Below are positions 33,720 to 42,810 of a DNA stretch of 64,000 nucleotides, in pieces. Made by a program: the position numbers and the translations under genes. The DNA is taken from NCBI GenBank assembly GCA_900543615.1, contig UQSC01000001.1, positions 21,194-85,193 of the forward strand, written 5' to 3'. The DNA comes from an uncultured Collinsella sp. GTDB lineage: Bacteria > Actinomycetota > Coriobacteriia > Coriobacteriales > Coriobacteriaceae. Under the pieces are notes generated by a model. The model saw nothing but the letters and a program-made list of their open reading frames with translations, searched no databases and was not told where the DNA came from. How positions within the stretch are numbered: the stretch's first letter is position 1; each line of letters opens with the position of its first letter.

Positions 33720-36362
33720 CTACAGCGCGCCGGAACCGGCTTGCATCATGCCGCCGGGGCCCGAGGTCACGCCGCCGCTCACGGGCGCGGCGTTGCCGGT
33801 GTGCGGTGCCGCCGGAGCGGTATCGCCACCGAGCGTGCCCGCCGGACGCGGTGCCGGGATCTCGCCCGTGCCGTGGCTAAAGACAAACTTGCCATCGGCC
33901 ACGTCGCACAGGACGGTATCGCCCTCGCCCCACTCACCGGCCAGAAGCTCCTCGGACAGCGGGTCCTCGATGAGCTTTTGAATAGCACGGCGCAGCGGAC
34001 GCGCACCGTTGGTGAGGTCGGTGCCCTCGGCCACGATCTTGTCATAGGCCGCATCGGTGAGCTTGATGTTCATGCCGTTGGCAATCAGGCGCTGGCGCAG
34101 GTCGTCCACCAGCAGGTGAGCGATCTTGGTCAGGTTCTCACCCGAAAGCTTCTGGAACACCACGATGTCGTCGATGCGGTTGAGCAGCTCGGGGCGGAAC
34201 AGGCGCTTGAGCTCGCCCATCGCGCGGCCGCGGATCTCGCTCGAGGTAAGACCCTGCTCGCCGGTGGTGCCAAAACCGACGCTCGCATCCTGTGCGATCT
34301 CGCGGGCGCCCACGTTGGACGTCATGATGATCACGGTGTTGCGGAAGTCGACCGTCTTGCCCTGGCTATCGGTCAGACGACCCTCCTCTAGCACCTGCAG
34401 CAGGATGTTAAAGATATCGGGGTGCGCCTTCTCGATCTCGTCGAACAGCACGACCGAGTACGGGTGGCGACGAACGGCCTTGGTGAGCTGGCCGCCCTCG
34501 TCGTGACCGACGTAACCCGGAGGGCTACCGATGAGCTTGGAGACCTCGAACTCGCTACCGAACTCGGACATGTCGAAGCTGATGAGCGCGTCCTTGCTGC
34601 CAAAGAGGTATTCGGCGAGCGTCTTGGCGAGCTCGGTCTTGCCCGTGCCGGTGGGACCCAGGAAGATAAAGCTGCCGCCGGGGCGACGCGGATCCTTGAG
34701 CGGCGAGCGGCTGCGGCGCACGGCCTTGGCAACGGCCTCGACAGCCTCATCCTGACCGATGATGCGCGTCTTGAGTACGCTTTCGGCCTGCAGCAGGCGA
34801 CGGCTCTCGCTCTCGGTAAGCGAGGACACCGGCACGCCCGAGGTCACGGACACGATATCGGCGATCTGACTCACATCGATGGTGAGCGGGCTGGCGTCGA
34901 GCTCGGCGGTCCAGGCAGCCTTGGCCTCGGCGAGTTCAATCTCGGCAGCCTTCTGCTGCTCGGTGATCTCGGCGGCCTTGTTCATGTCGTCGCTCTCGGT
35001 GGCCTCCTGCGCGGCGGCCTTGAGCTCCTCGATGCGATGCTCGGCCTCGCGCACCGGCTCGGGCGCGCGATTCGCGGCGATGCGAGCGCGAGCACCGGCC
35101 TCGTCGATGAGGTCGATGGCCTTATCGGGCAGGAAGCGATCCTGGATGTAGCGGTTGGAGAGGTTCGCGGCGGCCTCGATGGCACCCTGTGTATAGCGTA
35201 CGTGGTGGTGCTCCTCGTAGCGCGGCTTGAGCGCGGTCAGGATCTTGACCGTATCCTCGACGCTCGGCTCCTCGACATCGATGGTCTGGAAGCGGCGCTC
35301 GAAGGCCGGGTCCTTGGTGAGGTACTTGCGGAACTCCTCGGCCGTAGTGGCACCGATGATCTGGAAAGCACCGCGCGCGAGCACCGGTTTGAGCATGGAG
35401 CTCGCATCGATAGAACCCTCGGCAGAACCGGCACCGATGATGGTGTGCATCTCGTCGATAAACAGGATGACGTCGTCAGCCTCGGTGGCCTCCTGGATCA
35501 CGTTCTTGAGGCGCTCCTCAAACTCACCGCGATACTTGGCGCCCGCAACGAGGCCCGGCAGGTCGAGCGTCCAGATGTTCTGGTTCATGAGGTTCTCGGG
35601 CACGTTGCCGGCTGCAATCTGCTGAGCCAGGCCCTCGACGATGGCCGTCTTGCCCACGCCGGGGTCGCCCAGAATGAGCGGGTTGTTCTTGGTGCGGCGC
35701 GAAAGAATTTCCATCATACGCTGGACTTCCTTTTCGCGACCAATTACAGGGTCGAGCTCGCCGTCGCGCGCCTTCTGCGTGAGGTTGGTCGCGAACTGCT
35801 TAAGCGTATCGGTGCCACCCCCCCTTTGCTGAGAGGTATCCGAGCCGCTAAAGAACGGCAGGCCCGCACCGGGACGACCAGCACCGGCGCCGGCGAGCGG
35901 ACGCTTCTTGTCCTGGTCCTTGGCGGTGAGTTTCTCGATAGCCTTTTTGATGGAGGCGGACGACACACCCAGGCGCATGAGGATGTCCATGGCCATGCCG
36001 TTGCCCTCTTCGACGATGCCGATCAGCAAGTGCTCGGTCGACACGTAGGTCTGGTTGTTCTCGCGCGCCACGCGGAATGAACGCTCCATCACGCTAATGA
36101 CGAGCGGCGTAAAGGCGAGCTTGGCCGCCTCGGTCTCCTCACTGGGCTCGGGAACCGTGGTCTGGACCTCTTTGAGAGTATCCATGATGTCATCGTAGGA
36201 GATGTCGAGCGAACGCAGCGCCTCGGCGGCAATGCCCTCGTCCTCCTTGGCAAGCGCGAGCAGCAGGTGCTCGGTGCCCACCTTATTTGAGTGCAGATCG
36301 AGCGCCTCCTGTTTGGCCATCGACATGACCTTGCGCGCTCGATCGGTAAATCTATCTAACAT
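33720..36362 (-). CDS. clpC: ATP-dependent Clp protease ATPase subunit ClpC
   Basis: AAA+ unfoldase of 880 residues that feeds ClpP. The N-domain double repeat (residues 1-145), first AAA module with Walker [10 protein letters not shown] at 232-240 and Walker [10 protein letters not shown], a coiled UVR-like middle domain ([16 protein letters not shown]), and a second module with [12 protein letters not shown] and [11 protein letters not shown] are in order. A VGF tripeptide (ASVGFGTTG) fits the ClpP-docking loop. The tail after residue 830 is an unusual Pro/Gly/Ala-rich stretch of about 45 residues. AAGGA precedes the chosen ATG. No ctsR or mcsAB genes are nearby, unlike the Firmicutes operon. 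Confidence 0.96.
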   Translation of the reverse strand: MLDRFTDRARKVMSMAKQEALDLHSNKVGTEHLLLALAKEDEGIAAEALRSLDISYDDIMDTLKEVQTTVPEPSEETEAAKLAFTPLVISVMERSFRVARENNQTYVSTEHLLIGIVEEGNGMAMDILMRLGVSSASIKKAIEKLTAKDQDKKRPLAGAGAGRPGAGLPFFSGSDTSQQRGGGTDTLKQFATNLTQKARDGELDPVIGREKEVQRMMEILSRRTKNNPLILGDPGVGKTAIVEGLAQQIAAGNVPENLMNQNIWTLDLPGLVAGAKYRGEFEERLKNVIQEATEADDVILFIDEMHTIIGAGSAEGSIDASSMLKPVLARGAFQIIGATTAEEFRKYLTKDPAFERRFQTIDVEEPSVEDTVKILTALKPRYEEHHHVRYTQGAIEAAANLSNRYIQDRFLPDKAIDLIDEAGARARIAANRAPEPVREAEHRIEELKAAAQEATESDDMNKAAEITEQQKAAEIELAEAKAAWTAELDASPLTIDVSQIADIVSVTSGVPVSSLTESESRRLLQAESVLKTRIIGQDEAVEAVAKAVRRSRSPLKDPRRPGGSFIFLGPTGTGKTELAKTLAEYLFGSKDALISFDMSEFGSEFEVSKLIGSPPGYVGHDEGGQLTKAVRRHPYSVVLFDEIEKAHPDIFNILLQVLEEGRLTDSQGKTVDFRNTVIIMTSNVGAREIAQDASVGFGTTGEQGLTSSEIRGRAMGELKRLFRPELLNRIDDIVVFQKLSGENLTKIAHLLVDDLRQRLIANGMNIKLTDAAYDKIVAEGTDLTNGARPLRRAIQKLIEDPLSEELLAGEWGEGDTVLCDVADGKFVFSHGTGEIPAPRPAGTLGGDTAPAAPHTGNAAPVSGGVTSGPGGMMQAGSGAL

Positions 36363-36554
36363 GCTCGTTTCCTTACATGAGTTCATCGAAATCAAAACGC
36401 CCGCCCGTCGGCGGCGCTTTTGTCTCTTTACCCACAGGTTGTCTATGTTAACAGCTGGAGGAATATCTATAAACCCGGCTCACATGAATGCAGGTTATGA
36501 CCGCATCGCGGGACTCACCGCGCGATGCGCGACAGGCGCCCCGCAAGAGAAACC

Positions 36555-37244
36555 CTAGGCGTCTTTCACCACGTCGGGACTCGTCGCACGCGATGCGCGA
36601 TAGGCATCGGCCTCCTTGGAGACGCGTTCGAGCAGCTCGGATGTATCGACGCCCTCGACTTGCGCGACCGTTTCCACCGTCTGCATGGCGACCGCCCTCA
36701 GGTACGCGCACGCGCTGTCCCCCGGCTGCTCGAGGTCTATCTCCTCGCCGCCCTCCCGGGCAAAGCCGACCGCCATCACAAAGCCCATGATGCCCGAGAC
36801 CAGAAAGCCCACCGCAAAGCTCGAATCTGCCTTGAGCTCTTCTCCGTCGGGGTGGACGATCTCTCTCACGCGGTCGATGATGATCGTATGGATGCCCTGC
36901 ACGACCTGCTCGGCGGCACCCGCCCTCATGGTGATGACGATGCGCCGCAGCAGGCAGCGGACGTCACGCCGGTCGAACGCCGAAAGGTCGCCCTCGCTCG
37001 AAAAATGCCAGAGGGCATCGGTGATGAGCTCGTTATCCTGCAGCAGCTGGGCTATGGCGATGGCGACGAGTTCATCGAAATCGTGAAAATAGTAGTAAAA
37101 CGTTCCGCGATTGCACTGGGCGGCGCGGGTCACCTCGCCAACCGACAGCTCGAAGATGCTGTTGTTCTCGATGAGCTCCCAAAACGCCTCGATGATACGG
37201 GTGCGTGCATCGGGCGCATCGGCGTCCTTACGCGGTCTCGCCAT
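36555..37244 (-). CDS. TetR-family transcriptional regulator
   Basis: 229 residues. The N-terminal HTH is clear (TRIIEAFWELIENNSIFEL, then VGEVTRAAQCNRGTFYYYF), followed by an all-helical ligand domain. The ATG lies within the last 17 bases of the activase gene; a GTG three codons earlier is an alternative start. Being co-transcribed with the activase, it probably controls it through the palindrome upstream of that gene. Ligand unknown; the FYYYF pattern is usual for TetR proteins. Confidence 0.9.
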   Translation of the reverse strand: MARPRKDADAPDARTRIIEAFWELIENNSIFELSVGEVTRAAQCNRGTFYYYFHDFDELVAIAIAQLLQDNELITDALWHFSSEGDLSAFDRRDVRCLLRRIVITMRAGAAEQVVQGIHTIIIDRVREIVHPDGEELKADSSFAVGFLVSGIMGFVMAVGFAREGGEEIDLEQPGDSACAYLRAVAMQTVETVAQVEGVDTSELLERVSKEADAYRASRATSPDVVKDA

Positions 37245-40200
37245 GCGCCTCACCGCACCCCTGCGCCTTGGCGTTCATGATGAGCATCTGAAGACGGTTC
37301 TCCACGTTGGCGAAGCTCACGTCGGGATCGTAGTCGAGCGGCAGGAACTGCGCCGTGGGATACTGCTCCTTGAGCGCATGGATGAGCCCGCGCCCCACGA
37401 CATGGTTGGGCAGACACCCGAACGGCTGCAGGATCACGAAGTTGCGGCAGCCGCGCTTGGCGTGCTCGAGAATCTCCGCCGGAATCAGCACGCCCTCGCC
37501 CGCATCGAACGTATGGTGCAGGATCTTATCGCTCGCGCGCACGAGCTCGGGCATGCGCGTCGGCGGCTCGTAGAGCGGGCTCGCCGCGCCCAGGCGGTCG
37601 CAACGGTCGTGCGCGAGCTCGAACAGGTTGTCCGCCGTGGCGTACCAGGCCTTTTCGGGCAGCGACAGGTCGACGTGGAACTCGCGCGACTGCGCATGCT
37701 TGTAGAAATAGGTCTTGCGGATCACGTCGGTCATGCGCGCCTCGATGACCTCGAGCCCGTTGTCCTCGAGGTAGCGCTCGATCTCGTGGTTGGCGCCGAG
37801 ATGGAAATTGAGCAGGTACTCGCCCACGATGAGAACGGTCGGATGCGGGTTCGAGCGGTCGTACGGAACGGCGTCCATGATCGCAAGCGCGCGTTTGAAG
37901 CCCGTCGCCTGGCCTCTCAGCCCGGAGCGTTCCATGCCCTCGATAACCTCATCGAGCGCGCGGTCGAACGCAGCGTCCGCCGCGCCCTTCTCGAGCTCGT
38001 AGGGACGGATGCGCCTAAGCATGGCCTCGAGGGCATCGATCATGGGAAGACCGTAGGCGATCTGGATGCTCGGGCCAAGGCCGAGCTTGAAGCCCGGATG
38101 CGCATTGTGGGCATCGACGTCGTCGTTGGTGAGCACCGGGACATAGTCGTATCCCGCGTCGTCGAGCGCGCGGCGCAGCAGGGGCATGTAGTGCGTCAGG
38201 CGGCAGTCGCCGATATACTTGCCAGTCACCACGGCGACGTCGTGCGGGTCGTACTTACCGCTCTCGAGTGCCGCGAGCGCCTCGCCGATCACGATTTGCG
38301 CGGGGAAGCAGATGTCGTTGTGCACATAGCGTTTGCCCAGGCGGATGGCATCCTCGCGCCCGATATCAAGGGCCTCGGCGCGCACGCCTTGATTGCGCAT
38401 CGCCGCGGTCATGAGCCTGCAGAACGCATGGGAGGTGTTGGGGACCAGCGCGATCTTGTCGTGCCGGTCGCGCTTGGTGTACTTGACCTTATACGGGTCG
38501 TCGAGCGGATGGACCGCGTGCACCCGGGCGCCCTCGGCACGCTCCTCCGCGCGACGACGGTTGACCGACTCGATAAACGAACGCACGCGAATGCCCATGG
38601 GACCGGCGACGTCGCTCTCATCGAGCTTGATCATCATCGGAACCTTGGAGCCCATCTCGCCCAACATGCGCGCGATCTCGTCGGTGAGATACGCATCGTG
38701 GCCGCAGCCGAAGCTGCCCATCTGCACGAGCTCGAGCTCGGGCGTCGATGCGACGATGACCGCGCACGACAGCATGCGCGCATGGTAGTTGTTCACGATG
38801 TCGATGCGGCTGTTGGAAAGATCGACGTTGCAGACCCCCGGCACCGCATCGGGCGTCAGCACGGGGATGCCGCGCTCAGAGAAGAGCTTGGGCAGCCCGT
38901 GGTTGACCAGCGGGTCGTTGTGGTACGGGCGCGAAGCGATCACCACCGCGTAGCCGCCGTCCTCGTGCACGTTCTCGAGCACCTGCCTGCCGCGCAGCTG
39001 CAGCTGGTTCTCAAACGTCTCCTGCGCGCGGTCCGCCTGCTCGGTCGCCTTGGCAACCAGGTCGGCATCGATATCGAAGGTCTCCTTGCACCACGCCTTG
39101 AGCTGGCGGTTTCGGTCGCCCTCGTCGTACCAGTGGAACAGCGGCGTATCGAACGGAACGCCGAAACGCACCTCCGGGTTATCGGAATTGCGCATCACGT
39201 AGGGGTATCCCTTTACGACGGCGCACATCCACTCGCTGGTAGAGGCGGTGTTTTCGGTGGGCACCGTCGTGATGATGGGCATGAAGATGCGGTCGACGCC
39301 GGCGTCGACGAGATTGCGGATGTGCCCGTGGACGAGCTTGGCCGGGAAGCACACGGTGTCGGATGTGACGTGCGCCAGACCGCGCTCGTACATCGCCTTG
39401 GTGCTGCGTCCCGAGACGCGCACCTTAAAGCCGAGCGTGCTGAAGAACGTCGACCAGAACGGCATGGTGTCCCAGAACTCGAGCACACGGGGAATGCCGA
39501 TCGTGACATCGCGCCCCCCGCTGACGGGAACCGTGGGGTACGACTCGAACAGCAGCTTCTCGCGGTCGACAAAGAGATTGGGGGCAGCCGCGGTCCGGTC
39601 GCGCCCCGTGCCGGGTGCCTGTGCCTCGCAAGCACCCTGCGGACGCAGCTCCTCCGCCGCGGGAACCTCGCGCACGAGCTCATCCCATGAGATGGCGCCG
39701 CCGCGCGGGCAGCGATTGCCCGTGACGTAAAGCGAGCCGTCGCCAAATGCCACGACCGCGCGCTGGCAGCGGTTGTTGCACCGACGGCAGGTAACGCCGC
39801 CGAACTCGCGATGCTCGAAGCGCTCCACGGCATCGAGCCCGATAAACGACGTGCCGGCGTCGCCCTTGCGGCATTCCTCGCGCGCGAGCAGGGCGATACC
39901 GATAGCGCCCATCAGCCCCGGGTGGGGCGCACGCGTGACGGGTTTGCCCAGATACTGCTCGAATGCGCGCAGCACCGCGTCGTTTCGGAACGTGCCGCCC
40001 TGGACGACGACTTTGTCGCCCAGACGGTTGAGATTTGAAACGCGAATGACCTTGGTGAACACGTTCTCGATAATCGAACGGCAGAGACCGGCCATGATGT
40101 CGCCCGGACCCTTACCGCGCCGCTGCTCGGAAACGACGCTGCTGTTCATGAACACCGTGCAGCGGCTGCCGAGAACGGCGGGGGCTTTGGACGAAAATGC

Positions 40201-41667
40201 CTCGGTCGCGATATCCTCAACGGCTATTCCGAGGTTTTTGGCAAAACCCTCGAGGAACGAGCCGCAGCCCGCAGAGCACGCCTCGTTGACGACGATATCG
40301 GTCAGCACGCCGTGGTTGAGCCAGATGGCCTTCATATCCTGTCCGCCGATGTCGAGCACGAAGGTCGCATCGGGAACGCATGCGCACGCGGCGCGGGCGT
40401 GCGCGACCGTCTCGACCGTATGGTAGTCGGCGTGGAACGCGCGCGCGAAAAGCTCCTCGCCGTATCCCGTGGTGCCCACGGCATCGATCGCAAGCGTGAC
40501 TCCCGCTGTCTCCCAGCGGTTCTTCAAGCTGACAAGACCCTGTTGGGCGACGTCGAGCGGTCTGCCGTTATTAGACGCGTAGAATGAATCGACAAGCTCA
40601 CCCGCCTCATCGACCAGGGCGAACTTGGTCGTCGTGCTCCCCGAATCGATACCGAGCGCCACACGCACCGTCTCTCCGGGCGCATACGCATCCGGACCCT
40701 TTGCCGGCGTCTCTTTGCCATGGCGTGCCGTAAAATCCACCTGCTCGGCAGGTGTGGCAAAAAAGGGCTGGGCAAGACGTCCCTCCCCGCTTGCGGGCGC
40801 GACCGTCTCGAGCTTATCCAGCCGGACAAAAGCGTCGGGAAGGTCGATCGGTTGGGACGATGCGAACATGTCGGTCAGCGACAGGGCGGCACCGCGCGCG
40901 ACCATGATCTGCGGATCGCGCGGGACGATAACCTGATCGTCCGATAGATTCAGTTGCTCCCGGAACACGCGGACCAGTGTGGGGTTGTAGGCGAGCGTAC
41001 CGCCCTCGAAGATTACCGGCGGCTCGATGTCGATACCCTGGGCCAGACCGCCGATCGTTTGGCGGGCGACCGCGTGAAGCGCCGAAAGCGCTAGGTCGGT
41101 GGTAGGAATGCCCTCGTTGAGCAGCGGCTGGATATCGGTCTTTGCGTACACGCCGCAGCGGCCCGAGACCTCGTGGACGGTCGTTCCCCGGCTTGCGAGC
41201 TGCTCGAACTCGCCCGATTCGGTGCCGACCCCCATGAGCTTTGCCATCTCGTCGATAAATGCACCGGTACCGCCTGCGCACGAGCCGTTCATGCGCATGT
41301 CGGCAACCTCGATGTCTCCCTTATCGTTGGTGCGGAAGAAGATCATCTTGGCGTCTTGGCCGCCCAGCTCGATGGCGCAGCGCGTCTGCGGATAGAACCT
41401 GCTGATCGCGAGCGCGTTGGCGACCACCTCCTGAACGTACGAGGCGCCCAGCGCGGTCGCGATATCGCGCGCACCCGAGCCGGTCACCGCAACGCGCAGT
41501 GACTCATGGGGAAAGCGCTCGGCGAGCTCGCCGAGCATGGCGCGCACGCTCGCTGTCTGACACGCCCCGTGGCGGCGATATCCCCACCACGCCTCGGTCA
41601 TATCTTCGTGCATCGCGTAAACTTTGGTCGTCGTCGACCCTACGTCCAGTCCTACTAGCAACGCCAT
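37228..41667 (-). CDS. giant 2-hydroxyacyl-CoA dehydratase activase-type protein
   Basis: 1479 residues with two BadF/BcrA-type ATPase domains in tandem followed by a DUF2229/HgdB-like region. Domain one: GLDVGSTTTKV at the N-terminus, NGSCAGGTGAF with Cys130 and RCGVYAKTDIQ with Cys171, the cysteines that hold a bridging iron-sulfur cluster in dehydratase activators. Domain two starts near 335 with GIDSGSTTTKF and has NEACSAGCGSF. A CRRCNNRCQ...GNRCPRGG cysteine cluster precedes the long C-terminal part. Such fused activases occur in anaerobes; their electron acceptor and substrate are mostly unknown. No dehydratase alpha/beta pair is adjacent. Probably oxygen-sensitive and cytoplasmic. Followed by its TetR regulator. 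Confidence 0.9.
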   Translation of the reverse strand: MALLVGLDVGSTTTKVYAMHEDMTEAWWGYRRHGACQTASVRAMLGELAERFPHESLRVAVTGSGARDIATALGASYVQEVVANALAISRFYPQTRCAIELGGQDAKMIFFRTNDKGDIEVADMRMNGSCAGGTGAFIDEMAKLMGVGTESGEFEQLASRGTTVHEVSGRCGVYAKTDIQPLLNEGIPTTDLALSALHAVARQTIGGLAQGIDIEPPVIFEGGTLAYNPTLVRVFREQLNLSDDQVIVPRDPQIMVARGAALSLTDMFASSQPIDLPDAFVRLDKLETVAPASGEGRLAQPFFATPAEQVDFTARHGKETPAKGPDAYAPGETVRVALGIDSGSTTTKFALVDEAGELVDSFYASNNGRPLDVAQQGLVSLKNRWETAGVTLAIDAVGTTGYGEELFARAFHADYHTVETVAHARAACACVPDATFVLDIGGQDMKAIWLNHGVLTDIVVNEACSAGCGSFLEGFAKNLGIAVEDIATEAFSSKAPAVLGSRCTVFMNSSVVSEQRRGKGPGDIMAGLCRSIIENVFTKVIRVSNLNRLGDKVVVQGGTFRNDAVLRAFEQYLGKPVTRAPHPGLMGAIGIALLAREECRKGDAGTSFIGLDAVERFEHREFGGVTCRRCNNRCQRAVVAFGDGSLYVTGNRCPRGGAISWDELVREVPAAEELRPQGACEAQAPGTGRDRTAAAPNLFVDREKLLFESYPTVPVSGGRDVTIGIPRVLEFWDTMPFWSTFFSTLGFKVRVSGRSTKAMYERGLAHVTSDTVCFPAKLVHGHIRNLVDAGVDRIFMPIITTVPTENTASTSEWMCAVVKGYPYVMRNSDNPEVRFGVPFDTPLFHWYDEGDRNRQLKAWCKETFDIDADLVAKATEQADRAQETFENQLQLRGRQVLENVHEDGGYAVVIASRPYHNDPLVNHGLPKLFSERGIPVLTPDAVPGVCNVDLSNSRIDIVNNYHARMLSCAVIVASTPELELVQMGSFGCGHDAYLTDEIARMLGEMGSKVPMMIKLDESDVAGPMGIRVRSFIESVNRRRAEERAEGARVHAVHPLDDPYKVKYTKRDRHDKIALVPNTSHAFCRLMTAAMRNQGVRAEALDIGREDAIRLGKRYVHNDICFPAQIVIGEALAALESGKYDPHDVAVVTGKYIGDCRLTHYMPLLRRALDDAGYDYVPVLTNDDVDAHNAHPGFKLGLGPSIQIAYGLPMIDALEAMLRRIRPYELEKGAADAAFDRALDEVIEGMERSGLRGQATGFKRALAIMDAVPYDRSNPHPTVLIVGEYLLNFHLGANHEIERYLEDNGLEVIEARMTDVIRKTYFYKHAQSREFHVDLSLPEKAWYATADNLFELAHDRCDRLGAASPLYEPPTRMPELVRASDKILHHTFDAGEGVLIPAEILEHAKRGCRNFVILQPFGCLPNHVVGRGLIHALKEQYPTAQFLPLDYDPDVSFANVENRLQMLIMNAKAQGCGEAHGETA

Positions 41668-41716
41668 AATGCTCCGTCTCTCGCATTTTTCCCGCTAGAG
41701 ATATACCACTCTACGT

Positions 41717-41737
41717 AATACAACAGACTGTTGTATT
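41717..41737. promoter_or_regulatory. 21-bp palindrome, probable TetR operator
   Basis: Arms AATACAACAG and CTGTTGTATT are perfect complements around one central A, 50 bases before the activase start, where a promoter is expected. Size and symmetry are typical of TetR-family sites. Confidence 0.7.
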
Positions 41738-41748
41738 TAAACTCCGTA

Positions 41749-41783
41749 TAAAAAGCGGCTGCCGAAACGCTTCAGCAGCCGCC
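41749..41783 (-). terminator. terminator on the minus strand after the DUF2798 gene
   Basis: GCGGCTGC/GCAGCCGC stem, 12-base loop, TTTTT tail. It separates the membrane-protein transcript from the activase operon. Confidence 0.8.
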
Positions 41784-41948
41784 GAATGCACCAACAGATT
41801 GTTCTGCGCGCTAGCACGTCGGGCAACGGAGCAGCACGGGCCCTCCGGTCATGCGCACCGCTCACGCCCGCGATGTCGCCGAGAGAGCTATCCACGCTTA
41901 GGGCTCCAACCAAGCAAGTCGCCCGCGCTCAGCAGATCCCTAAGCGAG

Positions 41949-42497
41949 CTACTCGCACTCAGGAGCCATAGCCTGCTCCAAGAGCTCGGCATGCTCCTCC
42001 TCGAAAACCGTCCCCACAGGGAAGGCGCGACGGAAGACGAAGTGGGAAATCGGACCGGCTACCAAAAGGTTCCACGGCAGCGCCATCACAAAATTATGCG
42101 GGATGTTGATCATCCAGATCGCGGGCACGGAATACAGGTTCGCAAGGATGCCGCCGGGCATGTGCGTCAGACCCTCGCACGCGCCGTAGAGCGACATGAT
42201 GATGACCATGGGAACGACCATGCAGGAGCTGACGGCGAGCGTCATAGCGAGCGGCGAGCTCTTGCCCGGAGTAACCAGGAACTTGAAGGCGAAGCCTTTG
42301 GCCAGCGGGCTGGCGATAAACCAGTCGCAGCACATGGCAAAGACATAGGCAACGGGGAAGCCGAGCCACGCGGCGGCGGCAACCTCGCCGTTGATGGCCC
42401 CATGCTGCAGGGCAACGTTGTAGATGCTCATCCAGAGCACCATGCAAAAGCACATGATAAAGGTGAACAGCAGGCTCTCTCGTTTGTTGATAGGCAT
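41949..42497 (-). CDS. DUF2798-like membrane protein
   Basis: 182 residues with four or five hydrophobic spans in two similar halves (LLFTFIMCFCMVLWMSIYN and LAVSSCMVVPMVIIMSLYG), the pattern of DUF2798 proteins. Function is unknown. Two ATG codons compete: this one has AGGA eleven bases upstream, and another three codons earlier has it only two bases upstream. Preceded by a strong hairpin and followed, after 165 bases without a gene, by a terminator. Confidence 0.75.
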   Translation of the reverse strand: MPINKRESLLFTFIMCFCMVLWMSIYNVALQHGAINGEVAAAAWLGFPVAYVFAMCCDWFIASPLAKGFAFKFLVTPGKSSPLAMTLAVSSCMVVPMVIIMSLYGACEGLTHMPGGILANLYSVPAIWMINIPHNFVMALPWNLLVAGPISHFVFRRAFPVGTVFEEEHAELLEQAMAPECE

Positions 42498-42545
42498 AAA
42501 GGGCATGGTCCTTTCTGTGTTACGCCTCGACACCACGCAACAAAA

Positions 42546-42592
42546 ACGGGCGGGCAAGATGGAGCTGTTGGGACTTCATCTCGCCCGCCCGT
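42546..42592 (-). terminator. strong hairpin with T5 tail before the DUF2798 gene
   Basis: ACGGGCGGGC/GCCCGCCCGT outer stem and AGATG/CATCT inner pair, then TTTTT on the minus strand. Either the terminator of the ThrE-like gene, 220 bases away, or a leader attenuator of the DUF2798 gene. Confidence 0.7.
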
Positions 42593-42707
42593 GATACGTG
42601 CGTCTGCGACTACTTATGTGGTGGAACCAGCCTAGCACGAAAACCCCGCGCTTCGTAAGCGTTGAGTTTATGAAGATGCAGGGCACCAACAATCCCCCGA
42701 CCCCATA

Positions 42708-42774
42708 AGTTGCGGTGGAATACGGACTGTTTTGGCCCTTTAAGCAGCAATTCAACCCCTATTTCACCGCAACC
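42708..42774. repeat. 67-bp palindromic element R1, copy c
   Basis: Ends AGTTGCGGTGGAATA and TATTTCACCGCAAC match copies a and b; it lies 37 bases after the ThrE-like stop codon, between that gene and the strong hairpin. Confidence 0.85.
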
Positions 42775-42810
42775 CATTTGGTGCAAAGTAACCTGTTCCC
42801 TTTGCGCCAA

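Noticed and set aside
37111..39690. 859-codon open frame on the plus strand
   Set aside because: Antisense to the activase and TetR genes, low-complexity composition typical of GC-rich shadow frames.
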